Assembly: GCA_035455245.1 (NCBI GenBank)
Contig: DATIFN010000011.1
Location: forward strand, 1 to 58,497
DNA: 58,497 nt
Origin: UBA8516 sp035455245
Lineage (GTDB): Archaea; Thermoproteota; Nitrososphaeria; Nitrososphaerales; Nitrosopumilaceae
Reading direction: 5' to 3'
Part shown: in pieces, positions 34,513-44,408 of the stretch
Layout of the letters: each line of letters begins with the position of its first letter
Numbering within the stretch: the stretch's first letter is position 1
Notes under the pieces: generated by a model
The model's database searches: none
The model's input: only the letters and a program-made list of their open reading frames with translations
Told to the model about the DNA's origin: nothing
Made by a program: the position numbers and the translations under genes

Positions 34513-35700
34513 TTACAATGCTCTGAATTGCTCGCTCCATTTGTAATAGGCGCGAATCATTTCCATACTTACGCTTGGTTTCCTTCTTTCAAGAATTGTC
34601 TTAAAGTCTGTCATAGTAAGGTTCCTTGGCTGTTGTCTTTCCTCACCAACAACTGGATCTGGGGAATAATTTGGAGAATTGAATAGTTCGTTTACCACCA
34701 TTAACTGTGCGGATTGACAAATATCTTTGATATCACTTGCACTGTATCCATCAGCGAGTTTTGCAAGCTCTGACGGTTTTACTTTTTCATCCATTCTTAG
34801 TGGAGCGCTGTAAAGTTCAAACAAATTGGTTCTTGCATCAAGTGTTGGAAGTGGAACATAGATTCTTTTTGTAAATCTTCTAAGAAACGGCCAGTCAAGA
34901 CTCCATGGTTTGTTTGTTGCACCAATTACGTATAACTTTAGGTCTTTTCCTTTGCCGTTGATTCCGTCCATTTCTGTAAGGAATTGGTTTTTTACTCTAA
35001 TTTCACCACCGACTTCGCTGTTTCTATTTCCTAAAAGAGAGTCTACTTCATCTACAAATAAAATAACTGGTAGACCTTCTTTCTCCGCATAACCACGAGC
35101 CATTGTGAAAAGCTTTGACACGTTTTTTTCTGCTTCACCAAGCCATTTGCTCATCATAGAAGCTGCGTCAACATTAATGAAATAACCGTCAATCTCACTT
35201 GCCGTAGCAGCAGCAAGAATTGTTTTTCCACACCCGGGTGGACCATAAAGAAGCATTCCTCTAGGCCATCCAAGAGGAAACAGATCCGGTCTCTTGCTTG
35301 GATAAACTATTGATTCACGTAGAGCGCTTTTTGCATCCTCAAGACCAACTACCTCCTCCCAGCTAACATTGGGCTTTTCTTTCATCACCATTTCATCAAA
35401 GTCGTTTTTGGCAAGTTGTTGCTTTTGTTGTTCAGGTGTCGCCCTTGGATCTACGACTGGCTCTAATGCTACGTTAGTAAGTTGTAGTGCCTTTATCCTA
35501 TTTTGATATGCAGCAGAACGCTCCATGTAGACCTTGTTAAGTTTGTTGTCAGGATACAATTGTATTAGTTTTACAAGTGATTCAATAGCTCTTTGGTAAT
35601 TTGTTATGGCCATGCCTCGTGCACCCTGAGAATCAAGTTTGATTGCCTCAGCGGCAAATTTGCTTGCACTATTTTCTAATTCTTGAGGAGCTAGACTCAT
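34513..35700 (-). CDS. cdvC: CdvC, Vps4-like AAA ATPase of cell division
   Basis: Disassembles ESCRT-III filaments during archaeal cytokinesis. Residues 1-75 form a MIT domain (AAEAIKLDSQGARGMAITNY, YMERSAAYQNRIKAL), then the linker and AAA core: Walker A YGPPGCGKT (about 152-160), pore loop segment MSKWLGEAEKNV, Walker B ILFVDEVDSLL (about 213-222), second region of homology GATNKPWSLDWPFLRRF. The protein ends without a long extension; 395 residues is usual for CdvC. It is the last gene of an operon with an ESCRT-III-like gene and an unknown helical gene, 7 bases after the latter. Confidence 0.95.
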   Translation of the reverse strand: MSLAPQELENSASKFAAEAIKLDSQGARGMAITNYQRAIESLVKLIQLYPDNKLNKVYMERSAAYQNRIKALQLTNVALEPVVDPRATPEQQKQQLAKNDFDEMVMKEKPNVSWEEVVGLEDAKSALRESIVYPSKRPDLFPLGWPRGMLLYGPPGCGKTILAAATASEIDGYFINVDAASMMSKWLGEAEKNVSKLFTMARGYAEKEGLPVILFVDEVDSLLGNRNSEVGGEIRVKNQFLTEMDGINGKGKDLKLYVIGATNKPWSLDWPFLRRFTKRIYVPLPTLDARTNLFELYSAPLRMDEKVKPSELAKLADGYSASDIKDICQSAQLMVVNELFNSPNYSPDPVVGEERQQPRNLTMTDFKTILERRKPSVSMEMIRAYYKWSEQFRAL

Positions 35701-35707
35701 ACCACAA

Positions 35708-36220
35708 CTAAATTTCCACTGCTGTTTTTGTTAGGTATGCTTGTGTGTAAACTGGTGTAGTAGTATTGGTTAAATTAATTGGACTAGGTGAAGGCTTTAA
35801 CTTTTCTTTGTAATCATCAAGCTTTGTTTGTGCTGGCTCCCCTAACGCCAGGTTATTAGTAACGTCATCATGCAAGTCTTGAATCTGTTTTAAGGCTGTT
35901 TCTGCAGATACGAGAAGATCATCCATGTCGTCTCTCAATATGTTTACAGAATTTGTCGCATGCATAATTATTCCTATAAATTCCTCCAAAAATTCTTTAA
36001 GGTCTTTTTTATCCTGATATTTCGAAAGTAGGTAATCGGCTGCTAACATAACCTGCCTAAGGTCTTTTAGCTCCTCTACAGATAGCGTTTCAATGAACCT
36101 ATCATTCTTGTCTATGCCTTTTTGGACTATTTTTTGTTCTATTTTTGATGAAAGTAATCGGATCTGGTCAACATGGTTTGGAATATCTCTTACAGATTCT
36201 ATTTTTTTAAAATTAAGCAT
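35708..36220 (-). CDS. Helical protein of unknown function in the cdv operon
   Basis: A 170-residue protein, nearly all alpha-helical up to residue 135 (RLLSSKIEQKIVQKGI, ELKDLRQVMLAADYLLSKYQ, NILRDDMDDLLVSAETALKQ), then a low-complexity tail KLKPSPSPINLTNTTTP. The Pro-rich segment following a basic Lys pair is reminiscent of MIT-interacting motifs, but this is inference. It lies between the ESCRT-III-like gene (12 bases) and cdvC (7 bases), so it is cotranscribed and probably part of the division machinery. I do not recognise a described family. Confidence 0.7.
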   Translation of the reverse strand: MLNFKKIESVRDIPNHVDQIRLLSSKIEQKIVQKGIDKNDRFIETLSVEELKDLRQVMLAADYLLSKYQDKKDLKEFLEEFIGIIMHATNSVNILRDDMDDLLVSAETALKQIQDLHDDVTNNLALGEPAQTKLDDYKEKLKPSPSPINLTNTTTPVYTQAYLTKTAVEI

Positions 36221-36232
36221 GAGAGCTGATGG

Positions 36233-36793
36233 TCACAGGAAATCTACATTAGGGAACTGCTTGTAAATTTTAGAGTCAGCAATCAATTTAGCTTCATCCA
36301 ACAGTCGACAAGACTGCCTATTTGCCTCCTGAAAATCCAGATTTGCGCCTGTAAGTTGACCAGCATCAATAATTAAACCTCCAAGTACCAATGATAATTC
36401 TCCTAGAAAAACATCTGTTTCAGCAAGTAAACCAAACAGCTGCGAGCGCACAGTTCTTACAATCGATATTGTCGGAGCCAGAACTAGCATGATATTTCCT
36501 AGTCCAAAAACGGAATCCAGACATCTTCGAGATTGCCGTAATGACTCTATTGCATAAGAAATTCCTAATTCTGGTTCTAGATGTTCTTTGAATTCTGAGA
36601 CGGATATGCTTTCATTTATTTTCGCATGAGATGAAAGGTTGGTTTTGCTAAGTTCATATTTTTTTTGAACAAGTATGTCAAGTATCGCATCCACAAGATT
36701 AGTAGCGTAATCAAGCCTTGGTTTTAATGTGCTTGCTCGTATGATGTTATCCGTTGTAACGGTGTTTACCTCAAAATTTGATTGACCAGACAT
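36233..36793 (-). CDS. ESCRT-III (CdvB/Snf7-like) protein, divergent
   Basis: A 186-residue helical protein. Its centre, FGLGNIMLVLAPTISIVRTV RSQL with the following LLAETDVFLGELSLVLGGLI IDAGQ, follows the CdvB pattern (ELGDVVVTLSPAMSVIKSIR ... EFGQISDLLSSILVDAGQ) position by position, placing it in the archaeal ESCRT-III family. The N-terminal helices (LKPRLDYATNLVDAILDILV) replace the usual basic helix alpha1 start. No winged helix or obvious MIM2 tail is seen, so CdvC contact may need the next gene product. First gene of the operon; an ATATACAAAA element lies 23-32 bases before the ATG. Confidence 0.8.
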   Translation of the reverse strand: MSGQSNFEVNTVTTDNIIRASTLKPRLDYATNLVDAILDILVQKKYELSKTNLSSHAKINESISVSEFKEHLEPELGISYAIESLRQSRRCLDSVFGLGNIMLVLAPTISIVRTVRSQLFGLLAETDVFLGELSLVLGGLIIDAGQLTGANLDFQEANRQSCRLLDEAKLIADSKIYKQFPNVDFL

Positions 36794-36945
36794 ACCAATT
36801 AATAGAACAGATTTTTGTATATCAGACTCGTGTTACGTGATTTTGTGTGACTATAGTAACACCGCCTGCAGGTACAGCTTAGTATTTTTTAAAACATTTG
36901 TTCAATGAATTTAGCTAATCAACTTACCTTACAAATAACGAAAGT

Positions 36946-38121
36946 TTGTCAATGGTAAAAGGACAGGACTTAGCAGTAAGCCTAGAGGAGTTTGGGTTAA
37001 GCAAATATGAAGCGCATGCATATGTTACTTTAATAACAAAGGGAACAATTTCCGCTGGCGAGCTTGCATATTATTCTAATCTTCCAAGAACAAAGGTTTA
37101 TCCAACCTTGCTTAAACTTGTAAAGAAAAAGCTGGCAATAATATCAAAAAGTAAACCAATAATGTGCACAGGAATATCTCCTGAAGATGCATTTGATGAA
37201 ATAGTTCAAGAACAAATTAGTAAAGTAAATGGGATGAACACTCTTGTAACAAAATTAAAACAAGTAAGTGAAGACAGCAAGAAGGCTCGAGGTTCTGAAG
37301 AAAAAAGATACTTTCACCTGACTCCAAACTATGTCTTCAAACAACTTGAAACCATGATAGAGGGATCAAAAACATCAATTCATGCCATGGTTGATTCATG
37401 GGGGTTAAGCCTTTTTTCTCAGTGCAAAGATACCCTGGTCCATGCAGCAAGAAAAAACATTGATATCAGATTAATAATTCCTGCAAATCAAGTAGGTTCA
37501 GAAACTTTTCAAGCAATTCCTGATGGAGTAAAAATAAAAACTTTTGATATTTCCCACAATTCAATCACATTTGATGATTCAGAGATACTTATGATCAATA
37601 GCAACAATGGAAAAGGTGCAATATTTCTATCAACCGAGGTATTAGGAACAAACCAGGCAAAGCTCTTCGAACAAACTTGGAAAAATTCTACTAAAATCAA
37701 TAACCTTGCTGCCATGACAAAGACAGATGCACAGGAAATACTCCAAATTATTGAAATAATAAATGGAGACGGTCTTGGTTTTGTTCTAAATTCTATGCTT
37801 CGTTCAAAAAGTAAGGAAATAAACATTCTAGAATTTTTACAAAAAAGTGGCATAGACTTGGAATCAAAGACAATTGATGAAATAATCACTCTTGTTGATT
37901 CTACATTGCAAATTACATGCGCTGGTCAAGCACGATATGAGCCACAGGGCAATCACATAATTATCGAATCCAAGATAAATAGCGGGCATTCACTTCCATG
38001 GGCAATGCTTCTAAATGGATATCTTAGCAAGAAGGGTTTCAAAACAAAGATGATGTATCATGACCAGCATAACGGCGAAAAAATACACATTAAAGTGGAT
38101 TCTAAATTAGACGCAAACTAA
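36946..38121 (+). CDS. TrmB-family transcriptional regulator
   Basis: The 391-residue protein opens with a TrmB-type winged helix (SLEEFGLSKYEAHAYVTLIT, ISAGELAYYSNLPRTKVYPTLLKLVKKKLA, residues 8-65), a coiled linker (EIVQEQISKVNGMNTLVTKL) and a C-terminal effector domain with PLD-like strands (SIHAMVDSWGLSLF, DIRLIIPANQVG, EILMINSNNGKGAIFL). A further about 120-residue C-terminal extension is not recognised. TrmB proteins sense sugars or other ligands in archaea; the targets here are unknown. ATG 36952 or TTG 36946 could be the start. Divergent from the cdv operon with a 150-base spacer. Confidence 0.85.
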   Translation: MSMVKGQDLAVSLEEFGLSKYEAHAYVTLITKGTISAGELAYYSNLPRTKVYPTLLKLVKKKLAIISKSKPIMCTGISPEDAFDEIVQEQISKVNGMNTLVTKLKQVSEDSKKARGSEEKRYFHLTPNYVFKQLETMIEGSKTSIHAMVDSWGLSLFSQCKDTLVHAARKNIDIRLIIPANQVGSETFQAIPDGVKIKTFDISHNSITFDDSEILMINSNNGKGAIFLSTEVLGTNQAKLFEQTWKNSTKINNLAAMTKTDAQEILQIIEIINGDGLGFVLNSMLRSKSKEINILEFLQKSGIDLESKTIDEIITLVDSTLQITCAGQARYEPQGNHIIIESKINSGHSLPWAMLLNGYLSKKGFKTKMMYHDQHNGEKIHIKVDSKLDAN

Positions 38122-38164
38122 ACTTGTTAACTTTATAATGTCATAGAATTTACCACAACTGTAA

Positions 38165-41100
38165 ATGGAGATATCTCACGAATTTAACCTAAAAAAAATA
38201 GAAGAAGAAATTAGAAACAGTCTTTCGTTGGTTGATTTACAAAAACTAATTTTTGAATCACCTAATAAAACAAAAAAAATTGCGTTTATTGAAGGTCCGC
38301 CAACAATGAATGGAGTACCACATGCAGGTCATTTACGTGGTCGTGTAATCAAAGATCTTTGGTACAGATTCATGACTTTGTGTGGAAGTAAAGTCATATT
38401 CAATGCTGGATGGGACACACAAGGACTACCAGTCGAATTACAAGCTGAAAAAGAACTTGGAATGGAAGGTAGCAAATCAGAAGTAATAGAATCTGCAGGC
38501 ATTGAAAAAATTGTGTCAGAATGCAAAAAAATCGTTCATAAATTTAATGAAAAATGGGTGGAAGCAGATAAAATGCTTGGAATGTCGTTTAATCAAGAAA
38601 AAGCCTACTGGACATACAAAGATACCTACATTGAACGAGAATGGCAATATCTCAAAAAAGCACATGAGCATGGAATTCTTTCTGAGGGATTTCGTGTTGT
38701 TGCATATTGCCCTAGCTGTCAGACATCACTTAGTCATTCTGAAGTCAATCAAGGATATGAAACAGTTCAAGACCCATCACTTTACTACAAGGTAAAGATA
38801 CAAGATGAAGATTTGTTTTTGATTGTATGGACAACGATGCCATTTACTCTCGTTACAGATGCCATGGTTGGTGTAAATCCTGATGAAGATTATGTGTATG
38901 TAAAGGTCGCAAATGAGTTTTGGCTTGTCGGTGAAAAAAGATTACAAGAATTTATGAAAGAGGTAAAAATAGACGATTACGCAATAACAAAAACCATCAA
39001 AGGTTCTGAAATAGAAGGAAAAAGATACATCCACCCATTACTTGACCAGATACCTGAGCTAAATGAACTGGCCATTAAGAATTCAAAATTTCATACTACA
39101 GTAGCAGAAAACTTTGTAGACATTCAAACCGGCAGTGGACTTGTTCATCTTTCACCGGTGAATGGCGAAGAAGATTTTGAGATTGCAAAAAAAAGATCAA
39201 TGCCGTATAACAATCCTATAAACGATGAAGCCAAATTCACTGATAAGGCTGGAACCTATGCAGGATTATTTGTCAGAGATGCAGATGAACGGATTGTTGA
39301 GGCATTACGTGACAGAGGAGCCCTTGTCAAGATAGGAAAGATAAAACACCAATATCCATTGTGCTGGCGTTCACATCACAAGTTGCTATGGCTTGCAAGA
39401 AGAGGATTTTTTTACTTTTTAGATAGATTGGGTGAAAAAGCTGTAGAGGCAGCTAGTAATGTCGAATATTTTTTTGACCAACCAAAGAACAGATTTCTTG
39501 AGATAATTAAAGACAAGCATCCTTGGGGCATATCCCGTGAAAGGATTTGGGGATGCCCCCTACCACGGTGGAATTGTAAAAATTGTGGAGAACATGTATG
39601 GTTTTTTTCAAGAAATGAGATAGTTAGCTCTGCATCAGAGCTTCCCGACGGCGAGAATTTTGAACTACACAGGCCATGGATAGATAAAATTGTAATAAAA
39701 TGTAAAAAATGCAATTCAAGGATGGAACGGGAACCATTCGTTCTTGATACATGGCACAACAGCGGTGCTGCGCCATATGCATCTCTAACCGATTCAGAAT
39801 ATGTTGAAAATATTCCAGCCGTTTTTCTTACAGAAGGAATCGATCAAACACGTGGATGGGCATATACGCTTCTTATGGAAAATGTAATTTTCAACAACAA
39901 ACCAATTGCTCCCTTCAAATCATTTTTGTTTCAAGGTCATGTTCTAGATAAAAATGGAAACAAGATGAGCAAAAGCCTTGGAAACGTTTTGGATGCAATT
40001 GATTTAATGACAAAATATCCTGTAGATCTTATCAGATTCTATTTCATTTGGAAATCAAGTCCTATAGAACCACTCAATTTTAGTACAGACGAATTAATGT
40101 CAAGACCATATCAAGTTCTTAGTACACTATATCACTTGCATCTTTATTTAAAACAAAATAGCGAGTATGACAAGTTTGAACAATCACATACTTTGGATTG
40201 GGCAAAAAAGAAAGACCTAATCAAATCCCCCGAAGTTTGGATTTTGTCAAAACTTCAAAAACTCATTTCATATGTTACAGAATCTCAAAACAAATGCAGA
40301 TTCCACGAAGCTGCAAAGGCATTAGATGATTTTATAATAAATTCTGTGAGTCAGGTTTACATTCCAATAACAAGGCCAGAGATTTGGGCCGAAGAAGAAT
40401 CTCAAAAGGAAAGAAGACTGGCGATTTATGCAACTTTGTCAGAAATACTTAGGATTTTTGACATCATGTTACATCCAATTTGTCCCTTTACCACAGAGTA
40501 TCTTCACAGAGCAATCTTTTCCCAAAAGAATCCAACTCTTGTAGAAAGTTGGCCACAGACACAAAAGGAGCTAATCAATGACAGCGTCGAAGAAGCATTT
40601 GATTTGATGAAAGAAGTTGTTTCAGTTTCTGCTGCTGCAAGGATGAAAGGCAAGCTAAAACGAAGATGGCCGTTAAATGAAGCAATCATCTGCGTTGAAA
40701 AATCTCAAAAACAAAAACTTGAATCACTTTCAAATCTTTTACTTTCACAGTTAAACGTAGAAAAATACAAAACACTAGAGCTTGAAAAAAATGATGGTCT
40801 TGAGCTAGTTTCGCAATTATGGAAATTGAATCTTCCCATAGTTCCAAAAGTAGAATTGGAAAGAAAAAAGATTGGACCTAAAGCAAAGCAAGACTTGCCA
40901 AAGCTTCTTATCAAATTTTCAGAAACAGATCCAAAAGAGATTGTGGAAAGTCTTTTACAAAATGGAAACTATTCTTTTAATCTTGACCCAAACACAATCA
41001 CGCTTGATAAAGAGGATTTTGTAATAGATTTTGCAGAAAAACCAGAATATGCAATGGCAAAACGTGAATCCTTGATTGTGTTTGTCTCTTCTGCAAGAAA

Positions 41101-41365
41101 CCATGAGATGATGGCACGTGGGTTGGTGCGAGATGTTGCAAGACGGTTACAGGCATTAAGAAAAGAACGTGGTTACAACCCCACTGATATACTTGATGCA
41201 GCATACATTTTAGATTTAGATGACGAATCACTTGGAATGATTAAACAATTGGACAAGGATCTTGCCTTCCTAGTTCGTGTAAACAAAATAATATTTGAAG
41301 ACAAGGCAAAGTCCTACAAAGACGACGACATTGATGGCCAGAAGATTCGTATTTCAGTTGAGTAA
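38165..41365 (+). CDS. ileS: Isoleucyl-tRNA synthetase
   Basis: Class I synthetase charging tRNA-Ile. HIGH motif as PPTMNGVPHAGHLRG (about residues 46-60), editing domain (CP1) with FLIVWTTMPFTLVTDAM, the conserved WGISRERIWGCPLPRW and TEGIDQTRGWAYTLLME, and KMSKS as NKMSKSLGNVLD (about 600). The long C-terminal anticodon-binding region gives 1066 residues, typical of the archaeal/eukaryotic type. A CTTTATAATG box lies about 25-33 bases before the ATG. Separate transcription from the TrmB gene is likely. Confidence 0.97.
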   Translation: MEISHEFNLKKIEEEIRNSLSLVDLQKLIFESPNKTKKIAFIEGPPTMNGVPHAGHLRGRVIKDLWYRFMTLCGSKVIFNAGWDTQGLPVELQAEKELGMEGSKSEVIESAGIEKIVSECKKIVHKFNEKWVEADKMLGMSFNQEKAYWTYKDTYIEREWQYLKKAHEHGILSEGFRVVAYCPSCQTSLSHSEVNQGYETVQDPSLYYKVKIQDEDLFLIVWTTMPFTLVTDAMVGVNPDEDYVYVKVANEFWLVGEKRLQEFMKEVKIDDYAITKTIKGSEIEGKRYIHPLLDQIPELNELAIKNSKFHTTVAENFVDIQTGSGLVHLSPVNGEEDFEIAKKRSMPYNNPINDEAKFTDKAGTYAGLFVRDADERIVEALRDRGALVKIGKIKHQYPLCWRSHHKLLWLARRGFFYFLDRLGEKAVEAASNVEYFFDQPKNRFLEIIKDKHPWGISRERIWGCPLPRWNCKNCGEHVWFFSRNEIVSSASELPDGENFELHRPWIDKIVIKCKKCNSRMEREPFVLDTWHNSGAAPYASLTDSEYVENIPAVFLTEGIDQTRGWAYTLLMENVIFNNKPIAPFKSFLFQGHVLDKNGNKMSKSLGNVLDAIDLMTKYPVDLIRFYFIWKSSPIEPLNFSTDELMSRPYQVLSTLYHLHLYLKQNSEYDKFEQSHTLDWAKKKDLIKSPEVWILSKLQKLISYVTESQNKCRFHEAAKALDDFIINSVSQVYIPITRPEIWAEEESQKERRLAIYATLSEILRIFDIMLHPICPFTTEYLHRAIFSQKNPTLVESWPQTQKELINDSVEEAFDLMKEVVSVSAAARMKGKLKRRWPLNEAIICVEKSQKQKLESLSNLLLSQLNVEKYKTLELEKNDGLELVSQLWKLNLPIVPKVELERKKIGPKAKQDLPKLLIKFSETDPKEIVESLLQNGNYSFNLDPNTITLDKEDFVIDFAEKPEYAMAKRESLIVFVSSARNHEMMARGLVRDVARRLQALRKERGYNPTDILDAAYILDLDDESLGMIKQLDKDLAFLVRVNKIIFEDKAKSYKDDDIDGQKIRISVE

Positions 41366-41424
41366 TTACTGCTTTTTGAACAATTCACATTAAATTTATC
41401 CAACCAAAAGTTAATCATAACATA

Positions 41425-41769
41425 TTACAAGTCATACCCAAACATTCCAACATACTTTTCATTGATTCTTGTCCTCACAAAATTACCATATTCTCGTACA
41501 GTTTTTACTATCTCGGTGAATTCTTCCCGAGTACAAATCCTAGAATATTTGGTTTTGAACAGATTAGCGCAGTCCATTTCTAGTCTAGCAATCAGATAAC
41601 CACACCAAAAATCACGTACGTTGTAAATTTTCAGAAAGTCCTTGTAATCTGACATTGTATCCACATGGATAAAATCGCCAAATGAGTTGATGCTATCTTT
41701 AATTAATTTGTCAAGTTCGTTTTTAAATGACCCTTCTAACATTACTTTGTTTAATGCCTGACTTTCCAT
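41425..41769 (-). CDS. Hypothetical protein, 114 residues
   Basis: A soluble helical protein opening MESQALNKVMLEGSFKNELD with a Trp/Cys-containing core (YNVRDFWCGYLIARLEMDCA) and basic C-terminal half (YGNFVRTRINEKYVGM). No motif or family recognised. ATG at 41769; the upstream 219-base gap to the divergent gene at 41989 contains both promoters. Confidence 0.6.
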   Translation of the reverse strand: MESQALNKVMLEGSFKNELDKLIKDSINSFGDFIHVDTMSDYKDFLKIYNVRDFWCGYLIARLEMDCANLFKTKYSRICTREEFTEIVKTVREYGNFVRTRINEKYVGMFGYDL

Positions 41770-41988
41770 GAGAAGAAAATCTAGATCCTTTACATAAAAT
41801 ATTTGTATGTATTTTCATGATACAATTCTTCCTGGGGTTTGCTTTTTTTCTTTCAAGGTATACTCGTTTTCATGTGTTTTAAGCAATAATTTAGAGCAAA
41901 TTATCATATTTTTGGTATTTACCGTAGAGCAATTGGTGAGCTTTTAACAATTCGAGTTGATTAAATAATTATACCACGGATAATACAC

Positions 41989-42318
41989 ATGGTAAAACAG
42001 ACTACTCTTGACAGCTGGCTTTTACAACATTTTTCTGATCTTCTCAGAAAAGGAGCCTTAAACGTTGTAAAGACTGGAACACCCATAGTACTTTACAGAA
42101 ACATGATCGAAGAAGAAGAAGACTCACATGAGGAAACAGTTTGTACTTTGACTGAAGGCCATGTTATCGTGCAAGTTGTAACGTCAGGAGGAGTAATGGT
42201 TCCAAGCTTTCAGCAACAATTTGTTTTCACATTCGATCAATTTCCAGACTGGTTGATGAAAAAAAGCAAAGATCTCTTACAACAATGCGTTGATTTTCTC
42301 GAAGAACAACTAAAGTAA
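41989..42318 (+). CDS. Hypothetical protein, 109 residues
   Basis: A soluble acidic protein: N-terminal helix KQTTLDSWLLQHFSDLLRKG, an acidic loop of EEEED, a beta-rich centre (CTLTEGHVIVQVVTSGGVMV) and a C-terminal helix KKSKDLLQQCVDFLEEQLK. The family is not known to me. It precedes sucC by 34 bases on the same strand, but sucC has its own TATA-like box at 42322-42330, so coexpression is uncertain. Confidence 0.65.
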   Translation: MVKQTTLDSWLLQHFSDLLRKGALNVVKTGTPIVLYRNMIEEEEDSHEETVCTLTEGHVIVQVVTSGGVMVPSFQQQFVFTFDQFPDWLMKKSKDLLQQCVDFLEEQLK

Positions 42319-42352
42319 CAGATTATAAAGACCTTAAAAATGAAAAGTTTCC

Positions 42353-43465
42353 ATGCGGTTGCTAGAGTATCAGGCAAAAAGCTTGTTTGCAGACTATGAA
42401 ATTCGCATTCCAAAGGGATTAACTTCTACAAATATAGAACAGGGCAGAATTGATGCAAAAGCCATTGGTTTTCCTTTTGTCATAAAAGCTCAGATGGCAG
42501 TAGGCGGCAGAGGTAAGGCTGGTGCCATACAAAAATGTCATAATCCGGACGAGTTTGAATTAAAATATCCTGAAATTATGCAAAAAGTCGTCAAGGGGGA
42601 AAAAACAAGAGCAATCTTACTTGAGCAGATGCTGGAATACAAAAAGGAGTTGTATCTTTCCATATTCTTAAACCGAAGCAAGAGATGCTATACCGTTATT
42701 GCCTCTTCTGAGGGAGGCGTGGAAATTGAATCAGTCAAAAACCAAGTTATACGCGAGGTAGGATTAGGGGATGTTGATAAAAACACTGCTGAGGAGGTTG
42801 CAAAGGCAATTGGCCTAAAAGATAACAGCGTAGGTGAATTTGTAAATCTTGTTCAAAAATTATCAAAACTTATTGTTGAAAAAGAAGCAGAACTTGCAGA
42901 AATAAATCCAGTAGCAATACTAAATGATGGCACTTTGCTTGCACTTGACGGTAAAGTCATAATTGATGACAATGCAATGTTCAGACATGACGAACTACGA
43001 AAATTCCAAGAGGTGTCCGAGCTTGAAGAGCGGGCTGAGAAAAGTGGTTTTTCTTTGGTAGAACTTGATGGGAACATAGCAGTGGTAGGAAACGGTGCTG
43101 GACTTGTCATGTCATCACTTGATATGCTTTCAGATCATGGCGGAAAACCAGCTTGTTTTCTTGATGTAGGTGGAGGTGCAACTACAGAAACAGTCTATGA
43201 GGCACTTACTTTGATTAGTAAAATGAAAAAAGTCAAAGGGATTCTTGTAAATCTTTATGGTGGAATTGTAAAGACAACAACTGTTGCAACTGCATTTATC
43301 AAAGCATATGAAGATAAAATAATTGACATACCAGTATTTGCAAGAATGTCAGGAGCAGAAGCTGAAAAGTCTAAAGAGATGCTAAAAGGGTCACGTACAA
43401 AGATGTTTGATACAGTCGAAGAAGCAATCAATGCTGCAGTGATTGGAGTGAGCAAAAGTGGCTGA
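42353..43465 (+). CDS. sucC: Succinyl-CoA ligase (ADP-forming) beta subunit
   Basis: ATP-grasp subunit that, with SucD, interconverts succinyl-CoA and succinate with ATP formation. MRLLEYQAKSLFADYEIRIP at the N-terminus, VIKAQMAVGGRGKAGAIQ (nucleotide binding), LAEINPVAIL and LALDGKVIIDDNAMFR (Mg2+ site) and the C-terminal FLDVGGGATTETVYEALTLI, GILVNLYGGIVKTTTVA are diagnostic. 370 residues, normal. In these autotrophs it ties succinyl-CoA of the 3-HP/4-HB cycle to the TCA segment, though acyl-CoA synthetases of the cycle are related enzymes. ATG 42353; sucD overlaps by 8 bases. Confidence 0.93.
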   Translation: MRLLEYQAKSLFADYEIRIPKGLTSTNIEQGRIDAKAIGFPFVIKAQMAVGGRGKAGAIQKCHNPDEFELKYPEIMQKVVKGEKTRAILLEQMLEYKKELYLSIFLNRSKRCYTVIASSEGGVEIESVKNQVIREVGLGDVDKNTAEEVAKAIGLKDNSVGEFVNLVQKLSKLIVEKEAELAEINPVAILNDGTLLALDGKVIIDDNAMFRHDELRKFQEVSELEERAEKSGFSLVELDGNIAVVGNGAGLVMSSLDMLSDHGGKPACFLDVGGGATTETVYEALTLISKMKKVKGILVNLYGGIVKTTTVATAFIKAYEDKIIDIPVFARMSGAEAEKSKEMLKGSRTKMFDTVEEAINAAVIGVSKSG

Positions 43466-44375
43466 CCTTTTTGAAATTTTAATTGGCAAGGAAGGAGAAA
43501 AAGATTTCAAGAAAAAACCAGTAATTGTTCAAGGAATCACTGGCAAGTTTGGCTCTTTTCATACTCAGCAAATGATAGCCTATGGAACAAACATCGTTGC
43601 AGGAGTTACACCAGGCAAAGGTGGACAAAAGTTTGAAAACGTTCCAATATATGAGACGGTAAAAGAAGCAGTTGATAACACTGGTGCAAAAATTTCCATA
43701 GTTTTTGTTCCTGCCAAGTTTTTTAGAAATGCCGCAGTTGAGGCACTAGAGGCAGGAATTAAGATGCTAATAGCCATACCAGAACATGTTCCAGTTAGAG
43801 ATGCCATGATAGTACTTGATCTTGCCAAGAAAAAAGACGCCATATTAATTGGACCAAACACGCCAGGAATTATCGTACCTGGAATAATAAAAATAGGAAT
43901 AATGCCTGCGACTCCATTCAAGCCAGGAAGAATTGCCGTACTTTCAAGAAGTGGTACCTTGATGTATGAAGTATCTCATAATCTTTCAATTGCAAACCTT
44001 GGCCAAAGCGTATCGCTTGGAATTGGAGGAGATCCAATCAATGGCACTACAGTAATTGAAGCATTTGACATGATAAGAAAACTGCCAAATATCGATGGCG
44101 TTGTGGTAGTTGGCGAGATAGGAGGAGACGCTGAGGAGCTGCTTGCACAACACATCATTGATACAAAATTTGACAAGCCAGTTGTAGCATATATTGCAGG
44201 CAGAGCTGCTCCAAAAGAAAAGAGGATGGGCCATGCTGGTGCAATAATTTATGGAACATATGGTTCTGCAGAATCCAAAGTTTCCATGTATGCAAAAGCA
44301 AACGTTCCCGTAGCAAAAAGGCCAGCTGAGGTGCCCATGCTTTTGGCCGGAAAGATGGGGAACAAAAAGGGTTAG
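43458..44375 (+). CDS. sucD: Succinyl-CoA ligase (ADP-forming) alpha subunit
   Basis: CoA-binding and phospho-His subunit. IVQGITGKFGSFHTQQMIAY begins the CoA-binding Rossmann part; GANTPGII-like GPNTPGIIVPG, SRSGTLMYEV, GIGGDPINGTTVIEAF and the active-site GHAGAIIYG (phospho-His about residue 259) follow. 305 residues, normal. GTG start at 43458 inside sucC. The 3' end is followed after 33 bases by rpl40e on the same strand. Confidence 0.95.
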   Translation: MADLFEILIGKEGEKDFKKKPVIVQGITGKFGSFHTQQMIAYGTNIVAGVTPGKGGQKFENVPIYETVKEAVDNTGAKISIVFVPAKFFRNAAVEALEAGIKMLIAIPEHVPVRDAMIVLDLAKKKDAILIGPNTPGIIVPGIIKIGIMPATPFKPGRIAVLSRSGTLMYEVSHNLSIANLGQSVSLGIGGDPINGTTVIEAFDMIRKLPNIDGVVVVGEIGGDAEELLAQHIIDTKFDKPVVAYIAGRAAPKEKRMGHAGAIIYGTYGSAESKVSMYAKANVPVAKRPAEVPMLLAGKMGNKKG

Positions 44376-44408
44376 AATATAATAGAGTAAGTAAGGAGAA
44401 ATATAGAA

